Position numbers and translations under genes: made by a program. This document shows positions 46,033 to 55,350 of a stretch of 64,000 bases of DNA, one piece after another. The DNA is from JACDHG01 sp963811585 (GTDB lineage Bacteria; Actinomycetota; Actinomycetes; Propionibacteriales; Nocardioidaceae). The notes beneath the pieces are model-generated. The model saw only the letters and a list, made by a program, of their open reading frames with translations. It had not been told where the DNA came from and did not search any database. The DNA is taken from contig CAWERR010000002.1 in NCBI GenBank assembly GCA_963811585.1, positions 62,001 through 126,000 on the forward strand, given 5' to 3'. Positions within the stretch are counted from its first letter, which is position 1, and every line of letters begins with the position of its first letter.

Positions 46033-49000
46033 ATGGGTCGGGTGAGTGGCAACGACGCCGGCGGTTTGCCGGGATTCTCCCCCGTGACACGAGCTTGGTT
46101 CGGCAGCGCGTTCGCGGAGCCGACGCCGGCGCAGAACGGCGCCTGGCAGTCGATCGCGGCTGGGCGCAATGCCTTGGTGGTCGCTCCCACCGGGTCGGGC
46201 AAGACGCTGGCTGCTTTCCTGTGGGCGGTTGACCGCCTCACGACCTCTGCAGCGCCGGTAGAGAAGCGACACCGCTGCCGGGTCCTGTACGTCTCACCCC
46301 TCAAGGCCCTCGCCGTCGACGTCGAGCGCAACCTCCGCGCCCCGCTCACCGGCATCGGTCAGACCGCCGCCCGGCTCGGCACCGAGGTGCGCGATATCAC
46401 GGTCGGCATCCGCTCCGGCGACACCTCGCCGGCTGAGCGGCGACGGCTTTCGGCGACTCCACCCGACATCTTGATCACGACGCCCGAGTCGCTGTTCTTG
46501 ATGCTCACGTCGCAGGTCCGTGAGTCGCTGCGCGGTGTCGACACGGTCATCGTCGACGAGGTCCATGCCGTCGCCGGCACCAAACGAGGCGCCCACCTGG
46601 CGCTGTCACTCGAGCGCCTCGACGAGCTCCTCGACCAGCCCGCTCAGCGCATCGGGCTGTCGGCGACAGTCCGGCCGATCGACGAGGTGGCGCGTTTCCT
46701 CGGTGGCGCGCAGCCGGTTGAGGTGGTCGCGCCACCGTCGACCAAGGAGTGGGACCTGCAGGTCGTCGTACCGGTCGAAGACATGACCCAGCTCGGGCAA
46801 GTTACCGACGATCTCGAAGGCCCTGCCGCGGGCAACGAGCCGCGAGCCTCGATCTGGCCACACGTCGAGGAGCGAATCGTCGACCTGCTGGAGCAGCACC
46901 GGTCGACGATCGTGTTCGCCAACTCGCGGCGCCTGGCCGAGCGCCTGACCGCCCGGCTCAACGAGATCGCCCTCGACCGCCGCGGAGAGGACGTGCCCAT
47001 TGCCGGTCAACCGGCCCAGATCATGGCGCAGAGTGGGGCCTCGCACGGCGTGCCCGAGATCATTGCGCGTGCCCACCACGGCTCGGTCAGCAAGGAGCAG
47101 CGGGCGCTGATCGAAGACGACCTGAAGGCGGGTCGGCTCCCCTGCGTGGTTGCGACTTCGAGCCTCGAGCTCGGCATCGACATGGGTGCGGTCGATCTCG
47201 TCATCCAGGTCGAGTCGCCACCGTCGGTCGCCAGCGGTCTGCAGCGCGTCGGCCGCGCCGGCCACCACGTCGGCGAGGTGTCGCGCGGGGTGCTGTTTCC
47301 CAAGCATCGCGGTGACCTGGTGCAGACCGCGGTCACCGTCGAGCGGATGCGAAGCGGACAGATCGAGGCACTCAAGGTGCCCACCAACCCTCTCGACGTA
47401 CTCGCCCAGCAGGTCGTCGCGTGCTCCGCGCTCGACACGTGGAGCACCCAAGCCCTCTTCGACGTCGTACGCCGTGCGGCGTCCTTCGCGACTCTGCCAC
47501 GCTCTGCGTTCGACGCCACCCTCGACCTGCTCGCTGGGCGCTACCCGTCCGATGAGTTCGCCGAGCTGCGACCGCGACTCGTGTGGGACCGGGTGGCCGA
47601 CACGCTCACCGGACGACCCGGCGCCGCCCGCCTCGCCGTCACCTCCGGAGGCACGATCCCCGACCGCGGCCTCTTCGGGGTGTTTCTCATGGGCTCGGTT
47701 GCACCCCATGGCGGGGCAGCAACCGGCGCCCGGGTGGGCGAGCTCGACGAAGAGATGGTCTACGAGTCGCGCGTTGGCGACATCTTTGCGCTCGGTGCGT
47801 CGAGTTGGCGGATCGAAGACATCACCCACGACCGCGTGCTGGTGTCCCCCGCGCCCGGCCAGCCTGGGCGCCTCCCGTTCTGGAAGGGTGACGCTCTTGG
47901 CCGGCCAGCCGAGCTCGGCGCCGCCGTCGGTGCGTTTGTACGCGAGATAGCGAAGCTGGCCGAGCCCGAGGCTGTCGAGCGGGCCGCTCTCGCCGGGCTC
48001 GACACGTTCGCGGCCGCCAACCTCGTCGAGTTCATCGGCGAGCAGCGCGCCGACACCGGTTATGTCCCCCATGACCGCCAACTGCTTGTCGAGCGGTGCC
48101 GCGACGAGCTCGGCGACTGGCGGCTGATCGTCCACTCGCCCTACGGCGCGGCAGTCCACGGCCCGTGGGCCCTGGCGATCGGTGCCCGGCTGCGGGAGCG
48201 GCACGGCATCGACGCGCAAGCGATGGCCGGCGACGACGGCATCGTCATCCGCATCCCCGAGACAGATGCAGAGCCTCCCGGCGCCGACGCGGTGTTGTTC
48301 GAGCCCGACGAGATCGACGACCTGGTGACCGGCGAGGTCGGCGGCTCGGCGTTGTTCGCATCCCGCTTCAGGGAGTGCGCCGCTCGGGCACTGCTGCTGC
48401 CTCGACGCGACCCCGGCAAGCGCTCACCGTTGTGGCAACAACGGCAGCGCTCGGCCGCGCTGCTCCAGGTGGCCAGCAAGTACGGCTCGTTCCCGATCGT
48501 CCTCGAGGCGGTGCGTGAGTGCCTGCAGGACGTCTATGACCTGCCCGCGCTCGTCCGGCTGATGGGCGACATCGAGTCGCGACGTATTCGGGTCGTCGAG
48601 GTGGAGACACCGACGCCGAGCGCTTTCGCGCGGTCTTTGCTGTTCGGGTACGTCGCCTCGTTCGTCTACGAAGGTGACTCGCCCCTCGCGGAGCGCCGGG
48701 CCGCCGCCCTCGCGCTCGACCCCGCCCTGCTCGGCGAGCTGCTCGGTCGCACCGAGCTACGCGACCTGCTCGATGCGGAGGTTGTCGACCAGATCTCGGC
48801 CGAGCTGCAACGGCTCACCCCCGACCGGGCCGCTCGCGACGTCGAAGGTGTCGCCGACCTGCTGCGCCTCCTCGGTCCGCTCAGCGTGGCCGAGATCGAT
48901 GCGCGCACCATCGATGGCGCCGACACAGCTGGCTGGGTCAACGAGCTGGTCGCCGCTCGCCGCGCCGCGGCCATCCGGATCGCCGGGGCAGAGCTCGTGA

Positions 49001-50628
49001 CCGCCATCGAAGATGTCGCCCGGCTCCGCGATGCACTGGGCGTGCCTGTCCCTCCAGGTGTCCCCGATGTGTTTACTGAGCCGGTCGCCGACCCGCTCGG
49101 AGACTTGGTTGCCAGGTTCGCGCGCACCCACGGCCCGTTCGTCACCGCTGACGTGGCAAGCCGGTTCGGCCTCGGCCAGGCCGTCGCTCACGACGCCCTG
49201 ATGCGGCTGAGTGCTGCTGGGCGGGTCGCAGCTGGTGAGTTCCGTCCCGCCGGCCACGGGAGCGAATGGTGTGACGCCGAAGTGCTGCGGAGGTTGCGGC
49301 GACGCTCTCTCGCCGCTGCCCGCAAGGAGGTCGAGCCGGTCGAGCGGGCGGCCCTCGGTCGCTTCCTCCCTGCCTGGCAGCACATCGGCGGCAGGTTGCG
49401 GGGGGCAGAGGGCGTCCTCGCCGTGGTCGAGCAGTTGGCCGGGTGCGCTGTGCCGGCGTCGGCGCTCGAGCCGTTCGTGCTGCGAAGCCGTCTCCTCGAC
49501 TACCACCCGTCGATGATCGATGAGCTGACGGCGTCTGGCGAGGTGACCTGGGCGGGGGCAGGGGCTCTCCCCGGCACCGACGGCTGGATCTCGCTGCACA
49601 TCGCCGACACCGCGCCACTGACGCTTCCCGACTTGGCCGAATCCGAGCTCACCGATGCGCATCGTGGCGTGCTCGACGTCCTCGGCCGCGGTGGCGGCTA
49701 CTTCTTCCGACAGCTGTCAGACGCTGTCGGGTCGACCGACGACCAACACCTCGCCACGGTGCTGTGGGATCTCGTCTGGGCAGGCCACCTCACCAACGAC
49801 ACCCTCGCGCCGCTGCGAGTGCTGTTGGGTGCCGGTCGAGGGAGCCACCGCCCTCGACGGTCTGCGCCACGGGGTCGCCTGACGTCGCGCGGTGGTGTTT
49901 CGCGTGCCGCGCCCGGCCGCCCCCGGTTGCCGTCCCACGCTGGTCCGCCGACGGTCGGTGGCCGCTGGTCCCTGACGCCCGAGCGTGAGGCCGATCCCAC
50001 TCGACGCGCGCATGCGGCTGCAGAGGCGCTGCTCGAGCGACACGGCGTCGTCATACGCGGTGCAGTGGTCAACGAGCGCACCCCTGGCGGGTTCGCCGCC
50101 GTCTACAAGGTGCTCTCGGCATTCGAAGAGTCCGGCCGGTGCCGCCGCGGGTACTTCGTGGCCGGTCTCGGCGCAGCGCAGTTCGGGGCGGCGGGCGCAA
50201 TCGACCGGCTGCGCTCCCAGTCGAGTGAGTCACGCGGGCAACGAGCCGACAGCGGCGCGGTCCTGTTGGCCGCCACCGACCCCGCTAACCCGTTCGGTGC
50301 CGCGCTGCCCTGGCCCGACCGCACCGCCGATGCGGCCAACGCAGGCCATCGGCCCGGTCGCAAGGCCGGCGGGGTTGTCGTGTTGGTTGACGGATCCCTG
50401 GCGCTGTATGTCGAACGCGGTGGCCGCACCCTGCTGACGTTCACCTCGGAGCCGTCGCGCATCCAACCTGCCGTCGACGCGCTGGCGCTCGCCGTCCGTG
50501 ACGGTGCCCTGGGCAAGCTCACGGTCGAGAGAGCCGATGGCGAGCACATCCTCGGCTCCCCGTTGTCATCCGCGCTCGAGGCGGCTGGGTTTCATGCCAC
50601 CCCCCGCGGCCTGAGACTGCGCCACTAG
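46033..50628 (+). CDS. lhr: Lhr-family DNA helicase (long form)
   Basis: 1531 residues; ATG at 46033. The ATG at 45967 lies inside a palindromic repeat and is unlikely; GTG at 46042 is also possible. Superfamily 2 ATPase: Q motif PTPAQNGAWQSIAAG, Walker A ALVVAPTGSGKTLAAFLWAV, DEVH box VIVDEVHAVAGTKRGAHLAL, and C-terminal motifs TIVFANSRRLAERLTARLNE, ATSSLELGIDMGAVDLVIQV, and GLQRVGRAGHHVGEVSRGVL. A winged-helix and a large Lhr C-terminal region follow (about 850-1531). Lhr unwinds 3'-5' and is a mitomycin C-inducible repair helicase in mycobacteria. nei2 follows 14 bases later. Confidence 0.94.
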   Translation: MGRVSGNDAGGLPGFSPVTRAWFGSAFAEPTPAQNGAWQSIAAGRNALVVAPTGSGKTLAAFLWAVDRLTTSAAPVEKRHRCRVLYVSPLKALAVDVERNLRAPLTGIGQTAARLGTEVRDITVGIRSGDTSPAERRRLSATPPDILITTPESLFLMLTSQVRESLRGVDTVIVDEVHAVAGTKRGAHLALSLERLDELLDQPAQRIGLSATVRPIDEVARFLGGAQPVEVVAPPSTKEWDLQVVVPVEDMTQLGQVTDDLEGPAAGNEPRASIWPHVEERIVDLLEQHRSTIVFANSRRLAERLTARLNEIALDRRGEDVPIAGQPAQIMAQSGASHGVPEIIARAHHGSVSKEQRALIEDDLKAGRLPCVVATSSLELGIDMGAVDLVIQVESPPSVASGLQRVGRAGHHVGEVSRGVLFPKHRGDLVQTAVTVERMRSGQIEALKVPTNPLDVLAQQVVACSALDTWSTQALFDVVRRAASFATLPRSAFDATLDLLAGRYPSDEFAELRPRLVWDRVADTLTGRPGAARLAVTSGGTIPDRGLFGVFLMGSVAPHGGAATGARVGELDEEMVYESRVGDIFALGASSWRIEDITHDRVLVSPAPGQPGRLPFWKGDALGRPAELGAAVGAFVREIAKLAEPEAVERAALAGLDTFAAANLVEFIGEQRADTGYVPHDRQLLVERCRDELGDWRLIVHSPYGAAVHGPWALAIGARLRERHGIDAQAMAGDDGIVIRIPETDAEPPGADAVLFEPDEIDDLVTGEVGGSALFASRFRECAARALLLPRRDPGKRSPLWQQRQRSAALLQVASKYGSFPIVLEAVRECLQDVYDLPALVRLMGDIESRRIRVVEVETPTPSAFARSLLFGYVASFVYEGDSPLAERRAAALALDPALLGELLGRTELRDLLDAEVVDQISAELQRLTPDRAARDVEGVADLLRLLGPLSVAEIDARTIDGADTAGWVNELVAARRAAAIRIAGAELVTAIEDVARLRDALGVPVPPGVPDVFTEPVADPLGDLVARFARTHGPFVTADVASRFGLGQAVAHDALMRLSAAGRVAAGEFRPAGHGSEWCDAEVLRRLRRRSLAAARKEVEPVERAALGRFLPAWQHIGGRLRGAEGVLAVVEQLAGCAVPASALEPFVLRSRLLDYHPSMIDELTASGEVTWAGAGALPGTDGWISLHIADTAPLTLPDLAESELTDAHRGVLDVLGRGGGYFFRQLSDAVGSTDDQHLATVLWDLVWAGHLTNDTLAPLRVLLGAGRGSHRPRRSAPRGRLTSRGGVSRAAPGRPRLPSHAGPPTVGGRWSLTPEREADPTRRAHAAAEALLERHGVVIRGAVVNERTPGGFAAVYKVLSAFEESGRCRRGYFVAGLGAAQFGAAGAIDRLRSQSSESRGQRADSGAVLLAATDPANPFGAALPWPDRTADAANAGHRPGRKAGGVVVLVDGSLALYVERGGRTLLTFTSEPSRIQPAVDALALAVRDGALGKLTVERADGEHILGSPLSSALEAAGFHATPRGLRLRH

Positions 50629-50642
50629 GACGGGCTCCACCG

Positions 50643-51458
50643 ATGCCCGAAGGCGACACGGTCTGGCGCACCGCCCAACGCCTGCACCAGGCACTGAGCG
50701 GTACGGACTTGGTCACTGGGGAGTTCCGCGTGCCTCGGTGGGCCGAGCACGACCTGGCCGGGCAACGCGTCGTCGAAACGGTCAGCCGCGGCAAACACCT
50801 GCTCACGCGATTGGAGTCGCTAACCCTGCACACCCACCTGAAGATGGAGGGGGCGTGGCAGATCTACGCGCTCGGAGCTGCGTGGCGAGCCCCCGGCCAC
50901 CAGGCGCGCGTCGTACTCGCCAACGACACCTGGCAGGCCGTGGGATTCCGGCTGGGCGTTGTCGATCTCGTCGCCCGCGACGACGAGGGGTCGGTGGTCG
51001 GTCATCTCGGCCCCGACGTGCTCGGCCCCGACTGGTCAGCCCCGGAGGCCGTACGCCGGCTGGCCGCCGAGCCCGCGCGACCTCTCGGTGAGGCGTTGCT
51101 CGATCAGCGCAACCTGGCCGGTGTCGGCAACCTCTACAAGGCGGAGGTCTGCTTCCTCCTCGGCGTCCACCCACAGACGCCGGTCGGGCGGGTGGATGTG
51201 ATAGCTCAGGTGGTCGACAAGGTGCACCGGTTGCTCACCGCCAACAAGGATCGCGCCGAGCAGACGACGACCGGTAACACCCGTCGCGGCCAGCGGACCT
51301 GGGTCTATGGCCGAGGCGGCCAGCCGTGTCGCCGCTGCGGCACTCGCATCGAGGCCGACACCTTCGCGACCACGGCCGACCTCACGCCACGGGTCGGCGA
51401 GCCCAGTCAGGCCAGGTCGACGTACTGGTGCCCGAGCTGCCAGCCAGACGCCAACTGA
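50643..51458 (+). CDS. Endonuclease VIII-like DNA glycosylase (Nei2/Fpg family)
   Basis: 271 residues; base-excision repair glycosylase/lyase that removes oxidised bases. The catalytic N-terminus is MPEGDTVWRTAQRLHQAL: after Met removal Pro is the nucleophile and Glu the general acid. The helix-two-turn-helix region reads EALLDQRNLAGVGNLYKAEV, and the zinc finger is GQPCRRCGTRIEADT then TYWCPSCQPDAN. The order lhr-nei2 is also seen in mycobacteria. Only 14 bases after lhr, so co-transcription and a joint repair role are likely. The stop is followed by a palindromic repeat. Confidence 0.94.
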   Translation: MPEGDTVWRTAQRLHQALSGTDLVTGEFRVPRWAEHDLAGQRVVETVSRGKHLLTRLESLTLHTHLKMEGAWQIYALGAAWRAPGHQARVVLANDTWQAVGFRLGVVDLVARDDEGSVVGHLGPDVLGPDWSAPEAVRRLAAEPARPLGEALLDQRNLAGVGNLYKAEVCFLLGVHPQTPVGRVDVIAQVVDKVHRLLTANKDRAEQTTTGNTRRGQRTWVYGRGGQPCRRCGTRIEADTFATTADLTPRVGEPSQARSTYWCPSCQPDAN

Positions 51459-51461
51459 TCC

Positions 51462-51512
51462 CTTGCGTCCGTGCAAGTGCGCGCCCCAGCGACCGGGCGC
51501 ACGGACGTTAGC
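51462..51512. repeat. Imperfect palindrome CTTGCGTCCGTG/CACGGACGTTAG (family copy 2)
   Basis: CTTGCGTCCGTGCAAG and GCGCACGGACGTTAGCG lie around GCGCGCCCCAGCGACCGG. It matches 45958-46010 and the copy at 63908-63985, including the inner CAGCGACC, and sits between the nei2 stop and the convergent clgR stop. Confidence 0.88.
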
Positions 51513-51532
51513 GCCATGAGGGTGGGGCTGGG

Positions 51533-51844
51533 TCAGGCTGCGACGTTGGTGACGTCGGCGGGGGTCTTCTCCGACGGCGTCCGCAGCGAGGTCAGGCTCG
51601 AGACGGCGGCTTCCTCGCGGGCCAGCTCACCGCTGACCTCGGACATGACGACCGAGAGCGGGAGGTCGAGGGCGCGACAGATGGCGGCCAGGCATTCCGA
51701 CGACGCTTCCTTCTGGCCGCGCTCGATCTCGGAGATGTAGCCAAGGCTCACCCGGGCCTCGGCCGAGACGTCGCGCAACGTGCGCCCCTGCAGCAGACGC
51801 TGCTGACGCAGGACGTCACCGAGCAGTCGACGGACCAAGATCAT
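51533..51844 (-). CDS. clgR: ClgR-like XRE-family transcriptional regulator
   Basis: 103 residues from the ATG at 51844 (MILVRRLLGDVLRQQRLLQG). The Cro/C1 helix-turn-helix is RTLRDVSAEARVSLGYISEI then ERGQKEASSECLAAICRALD. In actinobacteria ClgR activates clp protease and lon genes in response to envelope or protein stress and is itself degraded by ClpP; the C-terminal Val-Ala-Ala tail (TNVAA) is like ClpP degrons. The extension to 51922 lacks similarity. It ends the minus-strand run ftsK...rimO-pgsA-cinA-clgR, the order seen in Mycobacterium. Confidence 0.93.
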   Translation of the reverse strand: MILVRRLLGDVLRQQRLLQGRTLRDVSAEARVSLGYISEIERGQKEASSECLAAICRALDLPLSVVMSEVSGELAREEAAVSSLTSLRTPSEKTPADVTNVAA

Positions 51845-51922
51845 GGTGTGCTGCTCCCTTCGGTGCTTCGGCGACGGTCTGCCCAGACTACCCGCAGCGC
51901 GTGTCGTACGACGTGTCACCAC

Positions 51923-52507
51923 TCAGAACGACGACGCGGTCGTGCTTCTTCCCGACCCGCCTGCGGCGGTTACCCGCTTGCGGAGGAGCTCGATGGCTAC
52001 CGAGACGGTCTGGGACCGAATCTCGCCACGATCTCCGGTGAACGTGTGCTCGGCTACTTCGACGGCCAGCTCAGCCCTGATGTGCGCCCCGCGGGGCTCA
52101 CCGAAGCGTGCTGCCGGGCCGCCGACGGCGACGTACACCCTGCCAACGGGTTGCCCGTCCTGCTCATCAGGGCCCGCCACCCCGGTCGCGGCGACTGCCC
52201 AGTCACTGTCAAAGAGCCGCACAGCCTCTTTCGCCATCGCCTTGGCCGTCTGGGCCGAGACCACGCCGTACGCCGCAATGACAGCGGCGTCGACCCCGAG
52301 CACATCGCGCTTCACGTCCGTCGCGTATGCCGCCAGACCGCCTCGCACGACATCCGACGCGCCAGCCACCCGGGTCATCGTCGCCACGATCAAGCCGGCC
52401 GTCAGCGACTCAGCCGTTGCCACTGTCTCCCCGCGGCGCCGCAGCAACTCGAGCGACTCGGCGGCCAGCGACACCACGTCAGGCTGCGACGGGCCAGCGG
52501 CCGTCAT
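51923..52507 (-). CDS. cinA: CinA C-terminal domain protein (NMN deamidase, PncC-like)
   Basis: 194 residues; ATG at 52507 (MTAAGPSQPDVVSLAAESLE). Conserved: ETVATAESLTAGLIVATMTR, VAGASDVVRGGLAAYATDVK, RDVLGVDAAVIAAYGVVSAQ and AVAATGVAGPDEQDGQPVGR. The fold deamidates nicotinamide mononucleotide for NAD salvage; it is called competence-damage protein when joined to the molybdopterin-like N-terminal domain, which is missing here. It overlaps the pgsA stop by four bases (ATGA), so translation is coupled. clgR is 78 bases downstream. Confidence 0.92.
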   Translation of the reverse strand: MTAAGPSQPDVVSLAAESLELLRRRGETVATAESLTAGLIVATMTRVAGASDVVRGGLAAYATDVKRDVLGVDAAVIAAYGVVSAQTAKAMAKEAVRLFDSDWAVAATGVAGPDEQDGQPVGRVYVAVGGPAARFGEPRGAHIRAELAVEVAEHTFTGDRGEIRSQTVSVAIELLRKRVTAAGGSGRSTTASSF

Positions 52508-53196
52508 GGCGTCGGCGTTGTCGAGCCTGCGTCCTGCGCTGCTAGGCCTTCGCGGCGCAGCTTCAACGCCTCGCGGACGTAGTCGAGTCCTGTCACCACC
52601 GTGACAACGACAGCGGCCGCCATGACGACAGCGGCCATCCACCACAGCACCTCGCCGATGTCGCCGAGCACGCCGTCAAACTGCTGCAACGGCAAGATGA
52701 ACGCGCACAGCGCCACTGCCTGCAAGGTGGTCTTGATCTTGCCGCCGCGACTAGCCGGCATCACGCCGAACCGGATCACCCAGAAGCGCAGCAACGTGAT
52801 GCCCAGCTCGCGCCCGAGCACGAGCACGGTCACCCACCACCACAGCTCGCCGATGATGGAGAGTCCGACGAAGGCCATCCCGGTCAGGGCCTTGTCAGCG
52901 ATCGGGTCCATCAGCTTGCCGAACTCGGTGACGAGGTTCCGCTTGCGCGCGATCTCGCCGTCGATCTTGTCTGTCAGGATCGCGGCCAGGAACACCACGA
53001 ACGCCCAGATTCGCCAGGTCGTGTTGTCGCCGTCGTCATACAGGAGCATCCATCCGAAGAGCGGGACGAGGAAGATGCGCAGCGCGGTGAGGGCGTTCGG
53101 GAGGTTCCAGTTGGTCGGTGGCACGGGGGCGGCCGCAGACGAACCCTGGCCGCCGGATGCCCCGGCGGTGCCGTCTGCAGGTCGCTCATTCGGCAT
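52504..53196 (-). CDS. pgsA: CDP-alcohol phosphatidyltransferase (phosphatidylglycerophosphate synthase-like)
   Basis: 230 residues from the ATG at 53196 (MPNERPADGTAGASGGQGSS); a low-complexity N-terminus, then NWNLPNALTALRIFLVPLFG and about five further membrane helices. The CDP-OH-P catalytic motif is LTDKIDGEIARKRNLVTEFG then KLMDPIADKAL, matching D-x2-DG-x2-AR-x8-G-x3-D-x3-D. It makes phosphatidylglycerophosphate from CDP-diacylglycerol and glycerol-3-phosphate. The start is ten bases after the rimO stop and the stop overlaps cinA. The longer frame at 53241 would overlap rimO. Confidence 0.94.
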   Translation of the reverse strand: MPNERPADGTAGASGGQGSSAAAPVPPTNWNLPNALTALRIFLVPLFGWMLLYDDGDNTTWRIWAFVVFLAAILTDKIDGEIARKRNLVTEFGKLMDPIADKALTGMAFVGLSIIGELWWWVTVLVLGRELGITLLRFWVIRFGVMPASRGGKIKTTLQAVALCAFILPLQQFDGVLGDIGEVLWWMAAVVMAAAVVVTVVTGLDYVREALKLRREGLAAQDAGSTTPTP

Positions 53197-53206
53197 ACGC
53201 GTCAAC

Positions 53207-54700
53207 CTATGTCCTGATCGCCGACGCAAGCAGGTCGACACCCGTGGTCGCCGTCACCCTTGCCACCACCACGTCACCCACCCTGCTGTCGGGCGGCAGC
53301 CCGGACACGGTGGTTGACCCGTCGACCTCAGGACCCTGAGCATCAGGCCTCCCCTCGCCAACGTCACCGGCGACGGACTCGAGCAGCACCTCACACGTCT
53401 CGCCGATCCGGTCTTCGGCACGCTGCGCTGTCAGCTCCTCGGCGAGTCGGCCGACGTGGTCGGCCCGTGCGCGGATCTCCTGCTCGTCGAGGTGTCCGTC
53501 GAGACCAACTGCTTCGGTCCCGTCCTCGTCGGAGTAGCCGAAGACGCCTACTGCGTCGAGGCGTGCAGCCGCCAGGAAGTCGCACAGGATCTCGACGTCG
53601 GTCTCGGTCTCCCCCGGGAAGCCGACGATCACGTTGCTGCGTGCGCCAGCGTGCGGTGCCACCTGACGGACCTGCTCCAACAGCCCGAGGAATCGAGCGG
53701 AGTCACCGAAGCGGCGCATCCGTCGCAGCACCGATGCGGAGGCGTGCTGGAAGGACAAGTCGAAGTAGTCGGCGACTCCTGGAGTCGCAGCGATCGCCTC
53801 GATCAGGCCGGGCCGCAGCTCGGCGGGCTGCAGGTAGGACACCCGCACGCGCCAGAGTCCGTCGATCGCAGCGAGCTCGGGCAACAAGGTCTCGAGCAAA
53901 CGCAGGTCGCCGAGGTCCTTGCCGTACGACGTGGAGTTCTCGCTGACGAGGAACACCTCGCGTACGTCGTTCGCGACCAGCCACCGGGCCTCGTCGAGCA
54001 CATCGGTCGGCCGGCGCGAGACAAACGAGCCGCGGAAGCTCGGGATCGCGCAGAACGAGCAACGCCGGTCACAGCCGGAGGCGAGCTTCAGCGGCGCCAT
54101 CGGGCCCGAGCCCAAGCGGCGGCGCATGGCGCGGGGTCCGCTGGCGGGCGCCAGGTCGGTGGGCAGGTCAGGGGCGGACTGGGCGTGGCCGGGCAGCGAC
54201 AGGGGCGTCGCCGTGGCGCGCGAGACCGGGCTGATCGGCAGCAGCGCGCGTCGATCGCGAGGCTGGTGGGAGACATGCCCGTTGCCTGCGAGGATGCCGC
54301 GGAGCCGGTCGGCGATGTCGGGGTAGTCGTCGAACCCCAGCACGGCATCCGCCTCAGGCAGTGACGCGGCCAGCTCGTCGCCGTAGCGCTCAGCCAGGCA
54401 GCCGACAGCGACCACGGCCTGCGTCGTACCACCGCCCTTGAGCTCCGCGGCCTGCAGCAACGTGTCGACGGAGTCCTTCTTCGCCGCCTCGACGAACCCG
54501 CACGTGTTGACCACGACCGTCTCGGCGGCCTCGGGGTCGTCGACGAGCTGAAACCCGCCGGCCTCGAGCCGCGCCGCCAGCTCCTCGGAGTCAACGTCGT
54601 TTCGGGCGCAGCCGAGCGTCATCACGGCGACGGTGGTCGGCGTGTCATCGGCGGCGACGCGAACGTCTGCGGGCACGGTGGCGGGCGGAGAGGTGGTCAT
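53207..54700 (-). CDS. rimO: Ribosomal protein S12 methylthiotransferase
   Basis: 497 residues; radical-SAM enzyme that methylthiolates Asp88 of ribosomal protein S12. N-terminal cysteines for the auxiliary cluster are in MTLGCARNDVDSEELAARL, VVNTCGFVEAAKKDSVDTLL and VGCLAERYGDELAASLPEAD. The radical-SAM motif is LASGCDRRCSFCAIPSFRG, then PTDVLDEARWLVANDVREVF. The TRAM domain is at the C-terminus (GETCEVLLESVAGDVGEG). An insert of about 50 residues between the N-terminal and SAM domains (HQPRDRRALLPISPVSRATA and on) is common in actinobacteria. It closely resembles miaB at 25.3 kb in plan. Confidence 0.95.
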   Translation of the reverse strand: MTTSPPATVPADVRVAADDTPTTVAVMTLGCARNDVDSEELAARLEAGGFQLVDDPEAAETVVVNTCGFVEAAKKDSVDTLLQAAELKGGGTTQAVVAVGCLAERYGDELAASLPEADAVLGFDDYPDIADRLRGILAGNGHVSHQPRDRRALLPISPVSRATATPLSLPGHAQSAPDLPTDLAPASGPRAMRRRLGSGPMAPLKLASGCDRRCSFCAIPSFRGSFVSRRPTDVLDEARWLVANDVREVFLVSENSTSYGKDLGDLRLLETLLPELAAIDGLWRVRVSYLQPAELRPGLIEAIAATPGVADYFDLSFQHASASVLRRMRRFGDSARFLGLLEQVRQVAPHAGARSNVIVGFPGETETDVEILCDFLAAARLDAVGVFGYSDEDGTEAVGLDGHLDEQEIRARADHVGRLAEELTAQRAEDRIGETCEVLLESVAGDVGEGRPDAQGPEVDGSTTVSGLPPDSRVGDVVVARVTATTGVDLLASAIRT

Positions 54701-54774
54701 GAGGTTCCCCCAGTATGCCGTCTGGCCCCGCCACCAACCCAGCCGACGAGCGGTCGACCACCATCAGGCCAGGG

Positions 54775-55350
54775 TCAGGCCTGGTCAGACCGGACAGCCA
54801 CCTCAAGCTCGACCAGCCAGCCAACGACGACGTCTCGTGGAAACCGCGGGTTCTCGTCACTTGCCGGCCGCCGGTGCAACGGCCCGGCGCCTGGCCCCTT
54901 CGACGGTTCATCGAACCGCCTCCGATCGACATCAGTCATGACAAAGGTCTGCGGGGTGTCGTCCCACATGTTCGCCTCACGGCGCTCAACCTTCCACACC
55001 ACCTTGCGAATCCGCCGAATGACGCCCTTGGTTCTGGTCAGGGCCACCAACTCTTCGGTGACATACGTCGCGGCCAGCACGTCATCACGCACGAGCGCGT
55101 CGATCCGGGTCAGGTCGCTCTCCGCATGGTGGTAGGCGACGACACCGTCGGCGACATACTCGGTGAGCGACTCGCCGTTGCCATGGATGACCCGCGCTGG
55201 CCGCATGTCGAGGGGTTGCTCGGACGCGAACCACCAGCTTGGCCCAGCGTCCGCACTCCTGACGACCAGGGCCCACACGACCTCGTCGCCGATCGAGAAC
55301 GGGCCGACGTCTCCCACCTCGAGCTCCGGGACGACGACGGTGACGCGCAT
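54775..55350 (-). CDS. DUF6578-like protein of unknown function
   Basis: 191 residues; ATG at 55350 overlaps the RodZ-like stop by one base (TGATG). No membrane helix. It starts MRVTVVVPELEVGDVGPFSI and continues GDEVVWALVVRSADAGPSWW, RPARVIHGNGESLTEYVADG and IRRIRKVVWKVERREANMWD. The beta-rich, single-domain layout matches the uncharacterised actinobacterial family DUF6578 as far as I can recall. It is translationally coupled to the RodZ-like gene and precedes rimO by 74 bases. No catalytic motif seen. Confidence 0.65.
   Translation of the reverse strand: MRVTVVVPELEVGDVGPFSIGDEVVWALVVRSADAGPSWWFASEQPLDMRPARVIHGNGESLTEYVADGVVAYHHAESDLTRIDALVRDDVLAATYVTEELVALTRTKGVIRRIRKVVWKVERREANMWDDTPQTFVMTDVDRRRFDEPSKGPGAGPLHRRPASDENPRFPRDVVVGWLVELEVAVRSDQA

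Noticed and set aside
46606..48219. A 537-residue minus-strand frame inside lhr
   Set aside because: It is antisense to well-conserved helicase motifs, with low-complexity composition typical of GC-rich antisense frames.
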